Assembly (NCBI GenBank): GCA_022496805.1
Contig: CM040094.1
Location: 15,213,501-15,277,500 of the forward strand
Direction: 5' to 3'
Source: Pohlia nutans
Taxonomy: Eukaryota; Streptophyta; Bryopsida; Bryales; Mniaceae
DNA: 64,000 nucleotides
The position numbers and the translations under genes are program-made. Below, piece after piece: positions 32,980 to 44,500 of the stretch (positions within the stretch are counted from its first letter, which is position 1; every line of letters begins with the position of its first letter). The notes under the pieces are model-generated. The model ran no database searches. It had not been told where the DNA came from and was given only the letters and a program-made list of their open reading frames with translations.

Positions 32980-35000
32980 ATGGTGTTGAAAAGTGGAGGG
33001 GGTGGCTCCTCTGTGCATGGAGCCAGAAGTTCTTCGGTGCCTCGACAACAGATCATTCCTGAAGGTCGGTTTAGGGTTAACTCTTGAATCTATTTCTGAC
33101 ATGTAACATAGCGAAATTCCATTGCCAGTATACGTAGATGACAAGAAACACGTTTCAAGATCCAGAATTGGAATTCATTGATAGGAGCTACTCCCTCCGT
33201 CCCAAAGTTATTGTCATGTTTGAAAGTCATGTTTGAAAGTGCTTTTTTAAGTAGGTAAAAGAAATACTTCCTTGTGCCTAATTTTATTTAAGTTGCAATG
33301 AACACATGCAATGTTCTTCAATCATTCTAGTGACATAATTTGGAACCTTTTCTAATCATGTTTCTTACAATATGATCAATGAAATTGGCTCAAAGAAATA
33401 CCATGCAAACAAGTTGGACAATAGCTTTGGGACGGAGGGAGTACGTGATATAGCGGAGAGGACAGTTACCTAATGTCTAACTCATGTTGATCCTTCTAAT
33501 TAATTCGCATGTGGTTGTGTACTGCACATTGCAGATGAATCCAAGTCGGAGAAACATAGGCTGGAAACACAAAGCGAGCCTGGGGAAAGGAAGAAGCAGA
33601 AGAAGATCACGGATCCCAAACTAGACTGGAGCAAGAACATGGATCCGGAGGTGTGGGGTAATCTCCCGAGTAACCTGACTTTAGAGATATGCAAGCGGCT
33701 GCCATTCCAGAGTTGTTATCAATTGCGTGTAGTCTGTAAGGATTGGGATTTAGCAGCACGTGAGCGGAGATGGGCCACCGATCCGGTGCCCAAACCCTAT
33801 TTTGTGTTGATTCACGAAGGAGGTGTCGATGAATATCGATATAGAGTCGGATATGAAGGCAGGAGCGATGATGAAGAAATAGAAGATTTTCAGACGATGA
33901 AGAATCAGAGTGATGATGACGAGGAAGAATCCGAAGATGAAGATGAATTGGGCGCTGAAGCATTTGAAGAACACGAAGGCAATTACCTTCATGGCGTTTT
34001 GACATTCAAGTCTGGTTGTTGGCGATGGCAGAGACTGCATTCCATCACATCATACAGTGATAAGCTGCTGTACAAGCCATTTTCTGTGAAAGGCCTGACA
34101 TTCAGCCGTAAGTTACCCAAGAGCTACGGAAGCGGTCGAAACTATCAAGTCTTCGACTCACACACGAAGAAAACGTACATTGTACCTCGACGACCAGTCA
34201 TTTCTGAAATGCCTCTTGCTCTCGGCATGACAGTGGACACCACTGTAGTGCCCTACTCCTTCAAGATCATCCTGGGCAGCCGTGACGGTGGAACTCAGAT
34301 TTACGACTTGGTGACAAAGTCGTGGGAGACGCGATCATCCAGGATTCTGGTCCCTTGTGGGGAATTCGAGTTCAAGAGTTGCGTGCATTGTGGCGATGAT
34401 ATGCACATTGGGTCACAATTGCCAGACAAGATTCTGGTGTATTCTCTGGAGAAGGATGAGTGGAGAATGCTGGATCCTCCGCCATGGCATTCAGAGAGGG
34501 ACTCAACGGACCAGTTCGTGAAGATTCGAGAATGGTTGGGGTCTTGGCAAGGTCGCATGTTTGCTGTGACATCTGACAAACGAGGCGACGAGTACCCCAA
34601 GGTTTGGGTGTGGGAGTTGGTTGATCAATGCGGGCAGAGGGTTTGGGAATTTCTTGACGAAATGCCCAGTGACTTGCAGGGGTGGATGATTCCGCCTCGT
34701 TTTTATGAGTACGAGGAAATACTAGTGTTTGCCAGCTTCTGCGATGAGCGTGTGCTGGTGTATTCTTGGTTGCCGGAGGAGGGCCGGGTCATTAGATTTG
34801 TTTCTTACAATCTGGCCAAGAAGAAGTGGGAGAAAGTGGAAGCGCCAAGCCTTTTGGTCGGCATCGAATCTGACGATGAAAAAGATACTGACAAGTGGGA
34901 CGTTGAGAACCCGTTACAAGGGCGAACTGATGACGATTATTCGGAGGGATACGAGGGACGAAGTGACGACGACAGTGACGACGACAGTGACTCAGATTAA
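32980..35000 (+). CDS. F-box protein with acidic C-terminal tail
   Basis: The two exons, 32980-33064 and 33535-35000, join in phase (GAA G|AT GAA) to give 516 residues. The upstream exon is needed because the large exon is open beyond its first ATG (33639) back to an acceptor. The F-box lies at about residues 65-105 (LPSNLTLEICKRLPFQSCYQ, then LRVVCKDW) and would bind SKP1 in an SCF ubiquitin ligase. The remainder has kelch-like strands (GGTQIYDLVTKSWETRSS, ILVYSLEKDEWRMLDPPP) that probably bind the substrate. There is an Asp/Glu-rich stretch at ~150-175 and a highly acidic tail with DDDSDDD-type runs. The N-terminus is basic and Ser/Gly-rich, with a KKQKK stretch that could be a nuclear signal. 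The 470-bp intron carries a Stowaway element. Family membership is clear; the target is unknown. Confidence 0.85.
33191..33441 (+). mobile_element. Stowaway MITE in the F-box gene intron
   Basis: This 251-bp element is flanked by TA on both sides, with ends CTCCCTCCGTCCCAAAGTTA and CTTTGGGACGGAGGGAG. It is nearly identical and equal in length to 36177-36427. It makes up just over half of the 33065-33534 intron. Confidence 0.9.
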
Positions 35001-36003
35001 CGGTACTCGCCTGAGGATGCGTGGTATGTTCTACTTGTCTACATCGTATGTAATCAATGTCTAGGTTGTAGTCACTTTTTGAGATGTTACAAGGTGTACA
35101 GTACAGCAATTGAATGTTACTTAGCCCCAAACGAGCAAAGGATTCATGTGGCCAGTTCAATTGATTCTAGTGTAAAAGGTCAATAATTCAAATGCGGGGA
35201 GATTTAGTATCACCAGATTTAGTGAGGACCAGTGCATATGTTGGTCAAGAAATAAACATAATTTTGGACAAAAGAAATTCGTGACTTGCTAAAAAGACAT
35301 GAGGTTTGTGGATTCTTTGGGAGTGAAAAGCTTTTTCAGATTGAAGAATAACCAACCTTGGACACAAGTTAAACAGTCCCTTAGGTAAATCAATCATCTT
35401 CAATTTCAAAGACCTCAACTCAAGGTATAAGGTATATTAACTTGTGCCGGTTAGTGATCAGTGTCTTACATTTAAAAATCTGATTTGTACACTGTTGGTA
35501 CATGGTGGCACAAAGAGGGTGGTTTACCTTATAACAAATCAGAGCTTTGAATCATTGGTGATCATTCAGTACAAGAGAACCTACCCTCCCAGAGGTATTG
35601 TAGAAAACCTAGCCACGTTACAATTGACAGGTTTGCTTCAAAAACTGCCTTAAATGGCACAGGTTTTTGAGTTTTCTAGAACACCTCTGGGGTTTTTCTA
35701 CCATTGGGTCGTTGATAATTGGATGCCATCGCATCCACCACGCCATCAAGTCGAATTCTGTATATTTGACCCTCCACATGTACTTCAGGCTTGAACCCTT
35801 GCGCCCTGTGCACAGAATATTGTTCAAAATTCAATATTGCACAAAATATGGAACAGACGAGGTGAACTATTTAAGTGGCAAAACTCAACTTCAATTAAAA
35901 TATATACGCTTCCAAGCAGAAGGAATAGAAGAATAGATCACATCATTAGAAAGATAGAAGTATCAAACCGGATCAATTGCCAGAGTCTATGGCTAACATT
36001 ATT
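35001..36003. other. Intergenic 3' of the F-box gene
   Basis: It contains a worn CCCCTAAA-family copy at about 35115-35330 (AGCAAAGGATTCATG, GATTCTTTGGGAG) and otherwise unremarkable sequence. The F-box 3' UTR should occupy the first part. No further gene is seen. Confidence 0.45.
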
Positions 36004-36500
36004 TTAACCCCTAAGCGTCTAAAACGCCCACCTGCACCACTGAACTTTGCAACAGTGGCATTTTCTCATTTTACCTAGGTTTTTTTGATTGCAATCCATC
36101 ATTTTAAAGCTCTTGTTCTACACTACAAGATCAACAGCGTCGATCGCATCACACTGAAGTCATTTTTACACAAATACTCCCTCCGTCCCAAAGTTATTGT
36201 CATGTTTGAAAGTCATGTTTGAAAGTGCTTTTTTAAGTAGGTAAAAAAAAATACTTCCTTGTGGCTAATTTTATTTAGGTTGCAATGAACACATGCAATG
36301 TTCTTCAATCATTCTAGTGACATAATTTGGAACTTTTTTAATCATGTTTCTTACAATATGATCAATGAAATTGACTCAAAGAAATACCATGCAAACAAGT
36401 TGGACAATAACTTTGGGACGGAGGGAGTACATGATTTGCAGCAGAGGGTCCAATTTTCCTACACTACAGAAAAACGCAGTGGACGCATTTGGAGTACGCT
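36004..36500 (+). mobile_element. CCCCTAAA element carrying a nested Stowaway
   Basis: The left end is TTAA-CCCCTAAGCGTCTAAAACGC; the right end (GTGGACGCATTTGG) has decayed. The interior matches 24868-25118 except for a 251-bp Stowaway at 36177-36427. The undisturbed relative reads AAATAGATGATTT at 25045, while here the Stowaway lies between AAATA and TACATGATTT, so a single TA was duplicated. Confidence 0.8.
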
Positions 36501-36807
36501 CAAACGTCTTTCTTATGACATTCTAGAATTATATCCTTCACACGTTCAAATTGGTATGATGAAAGAGGTTTGAGAGAAATGGATCTCTAGAAACTCTACG
36601 TCACGTACCTGCAACACCACACGTTCAATCCGGATCCATGTCAAGCGACTTTCACTTTTGATATTCGACAACTGCACAAAATTGCTCTTAGGGCCAAGTT
36701 CCATGGGTGAAGTGACAAGTTTTTAGGGACTTCGGGAGACAAAATGAGCTTTTGAAAAAAAAAGTGGTGGAGAAGAAATGTGGAGGGTTCTTAAGCCTAG
36801 GGCAATG

Positions 36808-38443
36808 GTCTCATATGGGTACCCCCTCTTGAAATAGTGTGATTTTTTTTTAAATCTTTTTGGTAAGGAAAAATTATTGGAAAATTACAAAAATTAAATG
36901 GTGTTATAGATGGCGTGAGAGGACTACATAAGGAAGACGACCTGTTTCCGATCACTTTAAGCAATTCAACATACTTCCGGTGGAGTAATGAATAGGCAAA
37001 TAATTTTGCAGTGAAGGGAAATAGATTTGAAGAAGATCACATATTCTTTAACAAATTTTCGGGCAATATTGAATTTACTACGAATTTTCAAAGTGAAGAT
37101 TCTCTCCAACCCGTTCTCGCAATATAGGCTGACCTATTTCCAAGAATTGTAAAACTAAATTTCGAGAACACATGATATCATACTAACTCGGTAACAAATT
37201 TCTATTCTTGGTGCCAACCATTCCATATTAAGAAGAAACATGTTTCCATCACCGTTTACGAATGAATTTGAAAATAATACAGGCTGCTTCACGGAAATAG
37301 GTCGCTCTATATTGCGTGATTGGGGGCCTGATCGGAAACAGGTCGTCTACTTTACATAGTGTTAAAGACGGAATTTTTGGCACACATAAAATGAATTGCA
37401 CATAGTCACACATAACACGCAATTCCCAATTTATGCACTTGGCCTTATTTATTTTTTATTCTTATCTTTATCTTTTCTTCTATGTTTTTTTTCATCTTTT
37501 TTTTCTTGTGTTTCTTATCTTTTGGCGGCGGAGGGGGGGAAAAAAAAACTTTTTTTGTTTTTTCTTGTTTTTTTGTTTTGTTTTGTTTTAGGTCTTCTGT
37601 CCAAGGTTTAGGGTGGCTGAAACCCTATCGGCGGCAACGAATGGCGGATTTTTTTTTATTATTATTTTAATCTCTGGATTTTCCGGGTTTTGCGGTTTAG
37701 GGTCCGCGCGCGCGGACCCCATGCGACTCTCCCCTCCCTCTATTTATCCTCTTCCTCTCCCTCTCCCTCTCCCTCTCCCTCTCCCACTCATATATATAGG
37801 GGGAAGGAGAGGGAGAGGGAGTGAGGGTTATAATGAGAATGAGAGGGAGAGGATAAATAGAGGGAGAGGATAAATAGAGGGAGGGGAGAGTTGTATGGGG
37901 TCCGCGCGCGCGGACCCTACAGCCGCAAAAGCCAGAAAATGTGGGATTTTTTTTTTCCTCCCTCCGCCGCGGCCGATAGGGTTTCAGCCATCCTAAACCC
38001 TGGACAGAAGAAGAAAACCAATTTTTATTTATTTATTTAATAATTAATAATTATTATATATTATTTTTTTTTAAATTTTTTTTGGGTGTGGTTTCCTCCA
38101 CCGTTTCAGCCACTCAGAACCTTGGAAGAAATCAAAACAAAAATAAAAAATAAAAAATAAAAAATAAATTCCCCCTCCGCCGCCAAAAGACAAGAAAGAA
38201 AAGATAAAAGAAAATATAAAAGAAAATATAGAGATAAGAATAAAAAATAAATAAAATAATTGTTTGTTAATAATGTAATTGAATGTAGAAAAACAAAAAT
38301 CGCTATTTTCTAAAGAATTTTTAGACAAATTGTTTTTGAGCCAAATGGGCTCATGAATGATTGCACTTGGCCAAGTGCAAAAATAGGGAATTGGGTGTTA
38401 CATAAGGTTACACGGAACCGAGGTATCCATATCAGACCATTGC
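36808..38443 (+). mobile_element. Family C MITE split by two further elements
   Basis: The outer ends (CTCATATGGGTACCCCCTC and GTATCCATATCAGACCATTG) and three internal blocks belong to a ~230-bp family C MITE. It is interrupted by 36938-37354, bounded by GACGACCTGTTTCCGATCA and TGATCGGAAACAGGTCGTC, and by 37412-38400, described separately. A full-length relative at 53911-54112 shows the uninterrupted order. Confidence 0.7.
37412..38400 (+). mobile_element. ~1-kb foldback element, nested
   Basis: The outer ends AACACGCAATTCCC and GGGAATTGGGTGTT are inverted, followed by CACTTGGCC and GGCCAAGTG. The arms extend inward hundreds of bases, with TTGGCGGCGGAGG near 37525 pairing with CCTCCGCCGCCAAAAG near 38175. 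Further in are GGGTCCGCGCGCGCGGACCC-type palindromes on both sides and CT/GA microsatellite around 37740-37870. The ORFs here are low-complexity shadows. A worn relative lies at 30360-30520. Confidence 0.65.
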
Positions 38444-38627
38444 CCCCCAAGATTTCATGAAAATCTCTCCTGAAATGTTTAAAAGCCTTTGTACACAATC
38501 TATTCCGTCCTAAATATATGTTTAAAGTTAGTATACGTCAATATGTTCAACTCTAAAAAAATTTACTGTATGCATACACAATACAACAATGTTCAAATTA
38601 TACCCTTTTTGTGCACTAAAATATATT

Positions 38628-39613
38628 TGTACAGTGGGGTCCAACATGGAATGGCGTTTTTGGTTTCGCAGTGAGAAAAATTTCAGTACTGCCAACTTTG
38701 AAAGCCTCCCGAGAGCTCAAATATTGGTATTTTACCACGAAAATTTTACCAGAGACTTATCTTTAAGTTAATTATATGTATGCCAAATTTCAAGGCCAAA
38801 AGATTCACCAAAAAAACGTTATTCAAAATCTACCAACATTGGTAGTTATTCACTGCTGCCAACTTTGACAACCTCCCAAAGATTGAATTAATTTTTTTTT
38901 GCCATGAAATTCTTGGAAAAAAAACTTCTTTATGTTAATAACATATGATAAAAATTTCAAGGCCAAAAGATTAATACAAAAAAGATATTGACAATCTACC
39001 AACATGTGTAGTTGTGGGAAACAATGGGGGAAACTTTGCTACCAACTTTGACACCCTCCCTACGGTTGAGAAATTGTCTATTTACCATGAAATTTTTGCT
39101 ACAACATGCTCTTTATGACAAAATCATTCATGCCAAATTTCAAGGTCAAAAAATCTATACAAAGAAAATTATTTACAATCTACCAATGTGTGTAGTTTCC
39201 CCCATTGTTTCCCACAACTACACATGTTGGTAGATTGTTAATATCGTTTTTTGTATTAATCTTTTGGCCTTGAAATTTTTATCATATGTTATTAACATAA
39301 AGAAGTTTTTTTTCCTAGAATTTTATGGCAAAAAAAAAATTAATTCAATCTTTGGGAGGCTGTCAAAGTTGGCAGCAGTGAAAACATTTCCACAGCTACC
39401 AATGTTGGTAGATTCTGAATAACTTTTTTTGGGTGAATCTTTTGGCCTTGAAATTTGGTATACATATAATTAACTTAAGGATAAGTCTCTGGTAAAATTT
39501 TCGTGGTAAAATACCAATATTTGAGCTCTCGGGAGGCTTTCAAAGTTGGCAGTACTGAAATTTTTCTCACTGCGAAACCAAAAACGCCATTCCATGTTGG
39601 ACCCCACTGTACA
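38628..39613 (+). repeat. Large compound inverted repeat, three direct plus two inverted units
   Basis: The left arm (38628-39034) and right arm (39195-39613) are near-perfect inverted copies, from TGTACAGTGGGGTCCAACAT to ATGTTGGACCCCACTGTACA. Inside are ~170-bp units each containing GCCAACTTTGA, CCATGAAATT, AATTTCAAGGCCAAAAGAT and AATCTACCAACAT: three direct (about 38680, 38848 and 39034) and two inverted in the right arm. The loop is the third unit. The left flank (about 38500-38627, CCGTCCTAAATATATGTTTA) resembles 2501-2560. A transcript would form a ~400-bp duplex. Confidence 0.8.
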
Positions 39614-39639
39614 TGTGTAGTACAATGTACTCCCCGGAC

Positions 39640-41571
39640 GGACAAAGGACCATTGGTGCTTTCGTTGAGACTAGCCTTGTATATCTCAAGTTTGGAATGC
39701 CACTAAAAGTTAGTAAATCCAAATTGACATGGCTATGTCAATTTACTTATAATCTCTTGTTGTAGGCAATGCATCTTATGATATAGTGGTAGTAAGACCC
39801 TTTTATTGAATTGTTCAATTTACTATAATTTGTCGTTATAATCTCTCATTGTGCTCGAGATCGAGAGTGATCTTATGCTATAGATCTAGACCCTTTCATT
39901 GAACAATATGATAAGGGAGAGACCCGATTATGAGAACCTCCCTTATGTGAGGCTCACTGAGGAGGAAGGGCTTTGCTCAACTGACGAAAAGGGCTTCCCA
40001 TAAGGGAGGCACGATTGAGAGAGCCTCGCCCGGTGTAATCCCCGGGTCAGCCAACATTTCAGGCCTCACAGGATTACCTCACATAGCTGTCCTTGTGAAG
40101 TCAGTCCTATGAGGTTAACCCCTAAACGTACCAACCCTTTGAACAGAAGTAGATTCTAGCATCAAAAGTAGATATCAATATGACTCAAATGTACATGAGG
40201 TGTACATGAGAAGACCATTACAAGCATAAAATCTACCCAACAAATTTGACATACTTGTAGTTGGAGGCCTCTCCAATATTATCAACAGCTCCCCATCACT
40301 AAAGATTTATTGTAATTGGTAGAGAATTTAATAAGTTTTCAAAGGTGACTTGGATAAAAATCATCCAAGGTTGTATGAGAAAGTTACAAGGCATCAAATC
40401 TGTTCGTGGTCCAGTTTTTGAACGGTGAGACGTTTAGGGGTTAACCCTGTGAGACGTGGGTTCCCTTGTATAGGAAGAGCTTTGAAAACCAATGGAGCAT
40501 TGGCTATCCAAGGATTAAGCTAAGGGGTATAGTTGCCGTCAATTTAAGCATTTCAACCAACATGGAGCGCTGATTTTCAATGGTAAAAAATTGCAACACA
40601 TAAAACTTTGGGTTTAATAACCAAGCTCAATTTTTAATTAATTTTTTGACAATGTATGATTTTGTTATAAATTTTCAAATGTAATATTCATAAACCACTA
40701 TTTATGTTAGTAGATGTACCAATGACTGTTTTTCATTTCTAGTCCAATTAGATTGCTAACTTGGTATTCATAATTAATGCTTGTGATAACTAGATTGGGA
40801 ACTCCTAAAATTAAAACATGTGCTTTTACAGATGACCACAATTGGTATCTAACAATTTCTGGTGAAAATCATGGTGACTCATATCTCTCATAGGCCTAAA
40901 AGGGCTAAACCAACAATGAGATGGTGGGATCTTTTTATTCTTTGCTTACTCATTGAAGGTTATGTTTCCTCCTTTGTATGAACAGCCTCACAACCTTGGG
41001 GGGATTATTAATCCTCACACAGTTTATATTTAAAACTTCTCTTAACCACACATGATTAAATTTCATATCCCACCTTTTTATCATCCTTGGTGCATGTGAA
41101 TGTACCCATAGCATGAAACCATGTTGCAATCCATGATCTTTGATTTGGCTCAATACAATTTGGATTAAAAAATTGTGCCTGCCTCTACAAGTAAGATCAA
41201 ATGTCCGCAGCAATATCAAACTTCCTCAGTGAAGAGAAGATACCAAACTCAGGTTTAAATGAGGATCATTCCCTTGATAAAAGATACAGTTCCATCTCTG
41301 ACTGCATACCCAATTCTGAACCAATGGATGCTTGATAAGAGAAAAGCTGCTGCTTGAATTTTACTCTGCATTCCAACATGATACTTCGGAAAAACCAAAA
41401 TCCGGTTACAAAATCCAGTTTGTGTCATGCTTATTTGCTCTCAACTTAAGCCACAAAATAGTAAGATATTTGATGTCCTCTATCAGCCTATGAAGATCAT
41501 TCTACTTCCAAAAATAAGGGTCCTCATACTGAAACTAAGCATTTTGCTAAGCTCACTGAGAGGCAGGAATT
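39640..41571. other. Intergenic region downstream of GRP94
   Basis: It holds the TTAA-flanked element at 40115-40444 and otherwise no recognisable gene or conserved frame. The GRP94 3' UTR should lie at its right end. Confidence 0.5.
40115..40444 (-). mobile_element. TTAA-flanked CCCCTAAACG element, inverted copy
   Basis: It runs TTAA-CCCCTAAACGTACCAACC to GAGACGTTTAGGGG-TTAA. It is the reverse complement of 31539-31867 in sequence and equal in length (about 330 bp), with both ends intact. Confidence 0.8.
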
Positions 41572-44500
41572 TCATAACTCATCATGTGGTGACTGCATTA
41601 AGTCAGGTTTTGAATGTTGTACTGCTTGCTTGAAAATTTGAGTCTCCCCGTCATCATCATCCCCCATAAAGTCATTGTTTGTAGGATTCACATGGTCAAC
41701 GCCAGGGCCCTCTTTGGCTTCTGTGTCTCCAAGATGTTCAGACAACAAATCCACAGGCTCTGGGTCCGACATATCTAGTCCTTCCTGAAAAATGATTGAA
41801 ACAGTGTAAGCAACTGCAAAACGTTGATTATACTCTGAAACAAGTATTGACTGGCGAGAACTCTGTCTCTCACGACTCTTTGACATGGCTGTTTGTTATA
41901 CAGGCATGCATTGCTAATTTACCAATATTCTCTCTATGAGATTAAATGTTGAGGCCTTACGAGAGCACTCTTCAAATGGCCAGATTCTATTACTATTCAC
42001 TTCCTGCCAGCCTAGTAACAATTGAACATCACATTTGATGTTCTTACAGATTCAATACTTCAAATCGATTTTTGCCATGAACAGCACATTGACGAATTAG
42101 TAAATATAAGCAATCAACACCTAGAACTGCTTGGAAGTGCAACTTACGTTCTGGGTGTCTCCTGAACCCTCGATTCTTTCATTACTGTCTGATTCGGTGT
42201 CTCCATCTTTTTCAATCTCATCCTCCTCTTCTTCAACTTGAGCATCAGGGTCCACGTCCAGGTTTAGCTTGATAACTGAGTGAATACGAGAAGCGAAGAT
42301 CTTTGGGCTCTCCAACGCGAATCCACTTTCTAACAACGCAGTTTCATAGAGTAGTGTAGCAGCCCTCATAGCAACTTCATCCTGTAACGTAATAATACGA
42401 AATATTCAAATTGGTGGACAACAACATATGCCCTTCATTGAATGAAGCATGTAGGAGTTGCATAGGATGAACCTTTGGGTCTTCTGCGACTCTTTGACGA
42501 AGCTCTTTAATGATGGGATGCCTTGGATTAATTTCCAGAGTGCGCTTGCTCTTCATGTAAGCCACCTTCGATTGGTCAACAAGTGTTTGGGCCAGCATGA
42601 TCCGTTCCATATTGGATGACCATCCCGTCTTGGAGGTAACCACCACCGTGGGTGTGTCAGCTAATCGAGTACTTACCTGCATTCAGAAAGTAATCAAACA
42701 TGGAACGACAATCTTCAAAATTGAATATCAAGACAATAAAGAGCTAAAATAAACCCACTGCTGCAGCTTTACATAACCGCTTTTGCTAGTAAACTACCAG
42801 GAGATTTCCTAGCAAGTAATATAAGATCATAAAACGTGACAAGTAATCTTCTCTGAAAAATATATGCAGGACCCGTGAACATGATTGTGCTGTAAGATTA
42901 TAACCTTCACACCCTCAAGATTCTCGCTGTTGAGCAAGTCCTTCCACCATCTGGTAAGCTTCTTGTATGTCTTCGCCAACTCCTTTGTTTTGGCTTTGCT
43001 CTCTTTGCCACCAATCTTCAAATTATCTTTGGAGGCATCCTGGAGCTTTTTATCTTCATATTCCGTCAAATGTTGCAATAAGTATTCGTCAAGAGGATCT
43101 GTGAAGTAAATTACCTGCACATAAAAAAAAACAGTGGCCAAATCGTGCCTAATGATTTTTTACTGAAAGGACTAATTATGTTAAAATGAAACTGTGCTCG
43201 GTCTGATTCCTGCTATTAGATAAAGCTCAGAAGATGATGAGGACTAACTCCTAGAACTTAGTTCAATTATCCCCATCTGTGGTGACTGAGGACATTCACA
43301 AGTACCTCATAGTCCTTCTTCAGAAGCTTCTCCAAGAAAGGAGATTTCTCCAACAACTTCTTATCCTGCCCAGTGATAAAGTAGATATGTGTTTGGCCGG
43401 GTTTCATACGTGCGACATACTGGTCAAAAGATATCATTTTTTCACCAGACTTCGAGCTGCAAAATTGCAAAAATAAGAGTGATGTTTCAAACAGCTGTAG
43501 ACCAGACAATTAAACTAGCCGGGACAGCATGACCTTGTGGCGATGAGTAATGAAGAGAAAAGTCAACTAGGCCCTCGGAAGCACAACCCTATGCAACACC
43601 CGAGTACTAAACAATTACTTGCATCAGGTTGTTTTACATCTCTAATACATCACTGCGACTCACTGTGAGTCGGGGGTATTCCTGGCTACTGGTAACGAAC
43701 AGCTTCCCCACTGACCGTTCCATCCCTCAATAGCACATGAAACTATCTAAGATTGAGGATCTGTTACTGGCTGTACTGTTTTAAGCATTTCCAAAAGGTT
43801 GTCTACAAAAGCCTGAAGAGTAGAAAAGACCTGGAAGTCGTCATGCACGGAAGGATACCTCTGAAAACGCACAAGCTTGGCCAAGCGTTTTCCATTCGCG
43901 GAATCGTCAAGTATACCCATCTTTATAAATTTGCTATACTGCTTCCAGAACTCAGCATACTTTCCCTTTTTATCGTTGACCTCTTCTTCTACGTCTTCAT
44001 CCAATCCATCTGTATTGAAAACATAACCTCAATTTCTGGATGCAAAACTGCAAGCCTAGTTAGCTTGCATGTGTATCTATGAGCTACGAGCCTCTTTGCA
44101 ACTGGAGGCAAGAATAAACATACACATTTCTGAAACGCTAGGCATTTTAGCACATGTTGATCGTGATCAATGCTCGGAATCATCATTGGTGAATAGAAAG
44201 TGTCGAAAGCATACCTTCATCCTCAGAAGTTATTATCTCATCAGGGTCATCATCCATAATGCGCTTAATCATGTCCAAAGCCTTCCTAATGAGCTTCTTC
44301 TGGATGGTCTTGAGGCTGCTGTGTTGCTGCAGCATCTCTCGGGAGACATTCAAAGGCAAAGTGTCCGAGTCCACAATACCCTGTCAACAACTAGCATGTC
44401 AGGACAATATTCTTTGATCTGAATTCACAATTAAGATAATTAATTCTGGTCCCACACATGTCTAAAACAGAATTCCCGTGGAGGATAATCATGTGCTGCA

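Noticed and set aside
33639..33641. ATG at 33639 as the F-box gene start
   Set aside because: The frame is open upstream to an acceptor at 33534 and joins in phase with an ATG exon at 32980-33064; the shorter start remains possible as an alternative.
37396..38328. Phe/Leu- or Pro-rich ORFs resembling membrane proteins
   Set aside because: They are translations of poly-T, CT and GA microsatellite arms of a foldback element.
38628..39613. CRISPR-like or satellite array
   Set aside because: The units are ~170 bp, partly inverted and without spacers, and the context is a plant nuclear genome.
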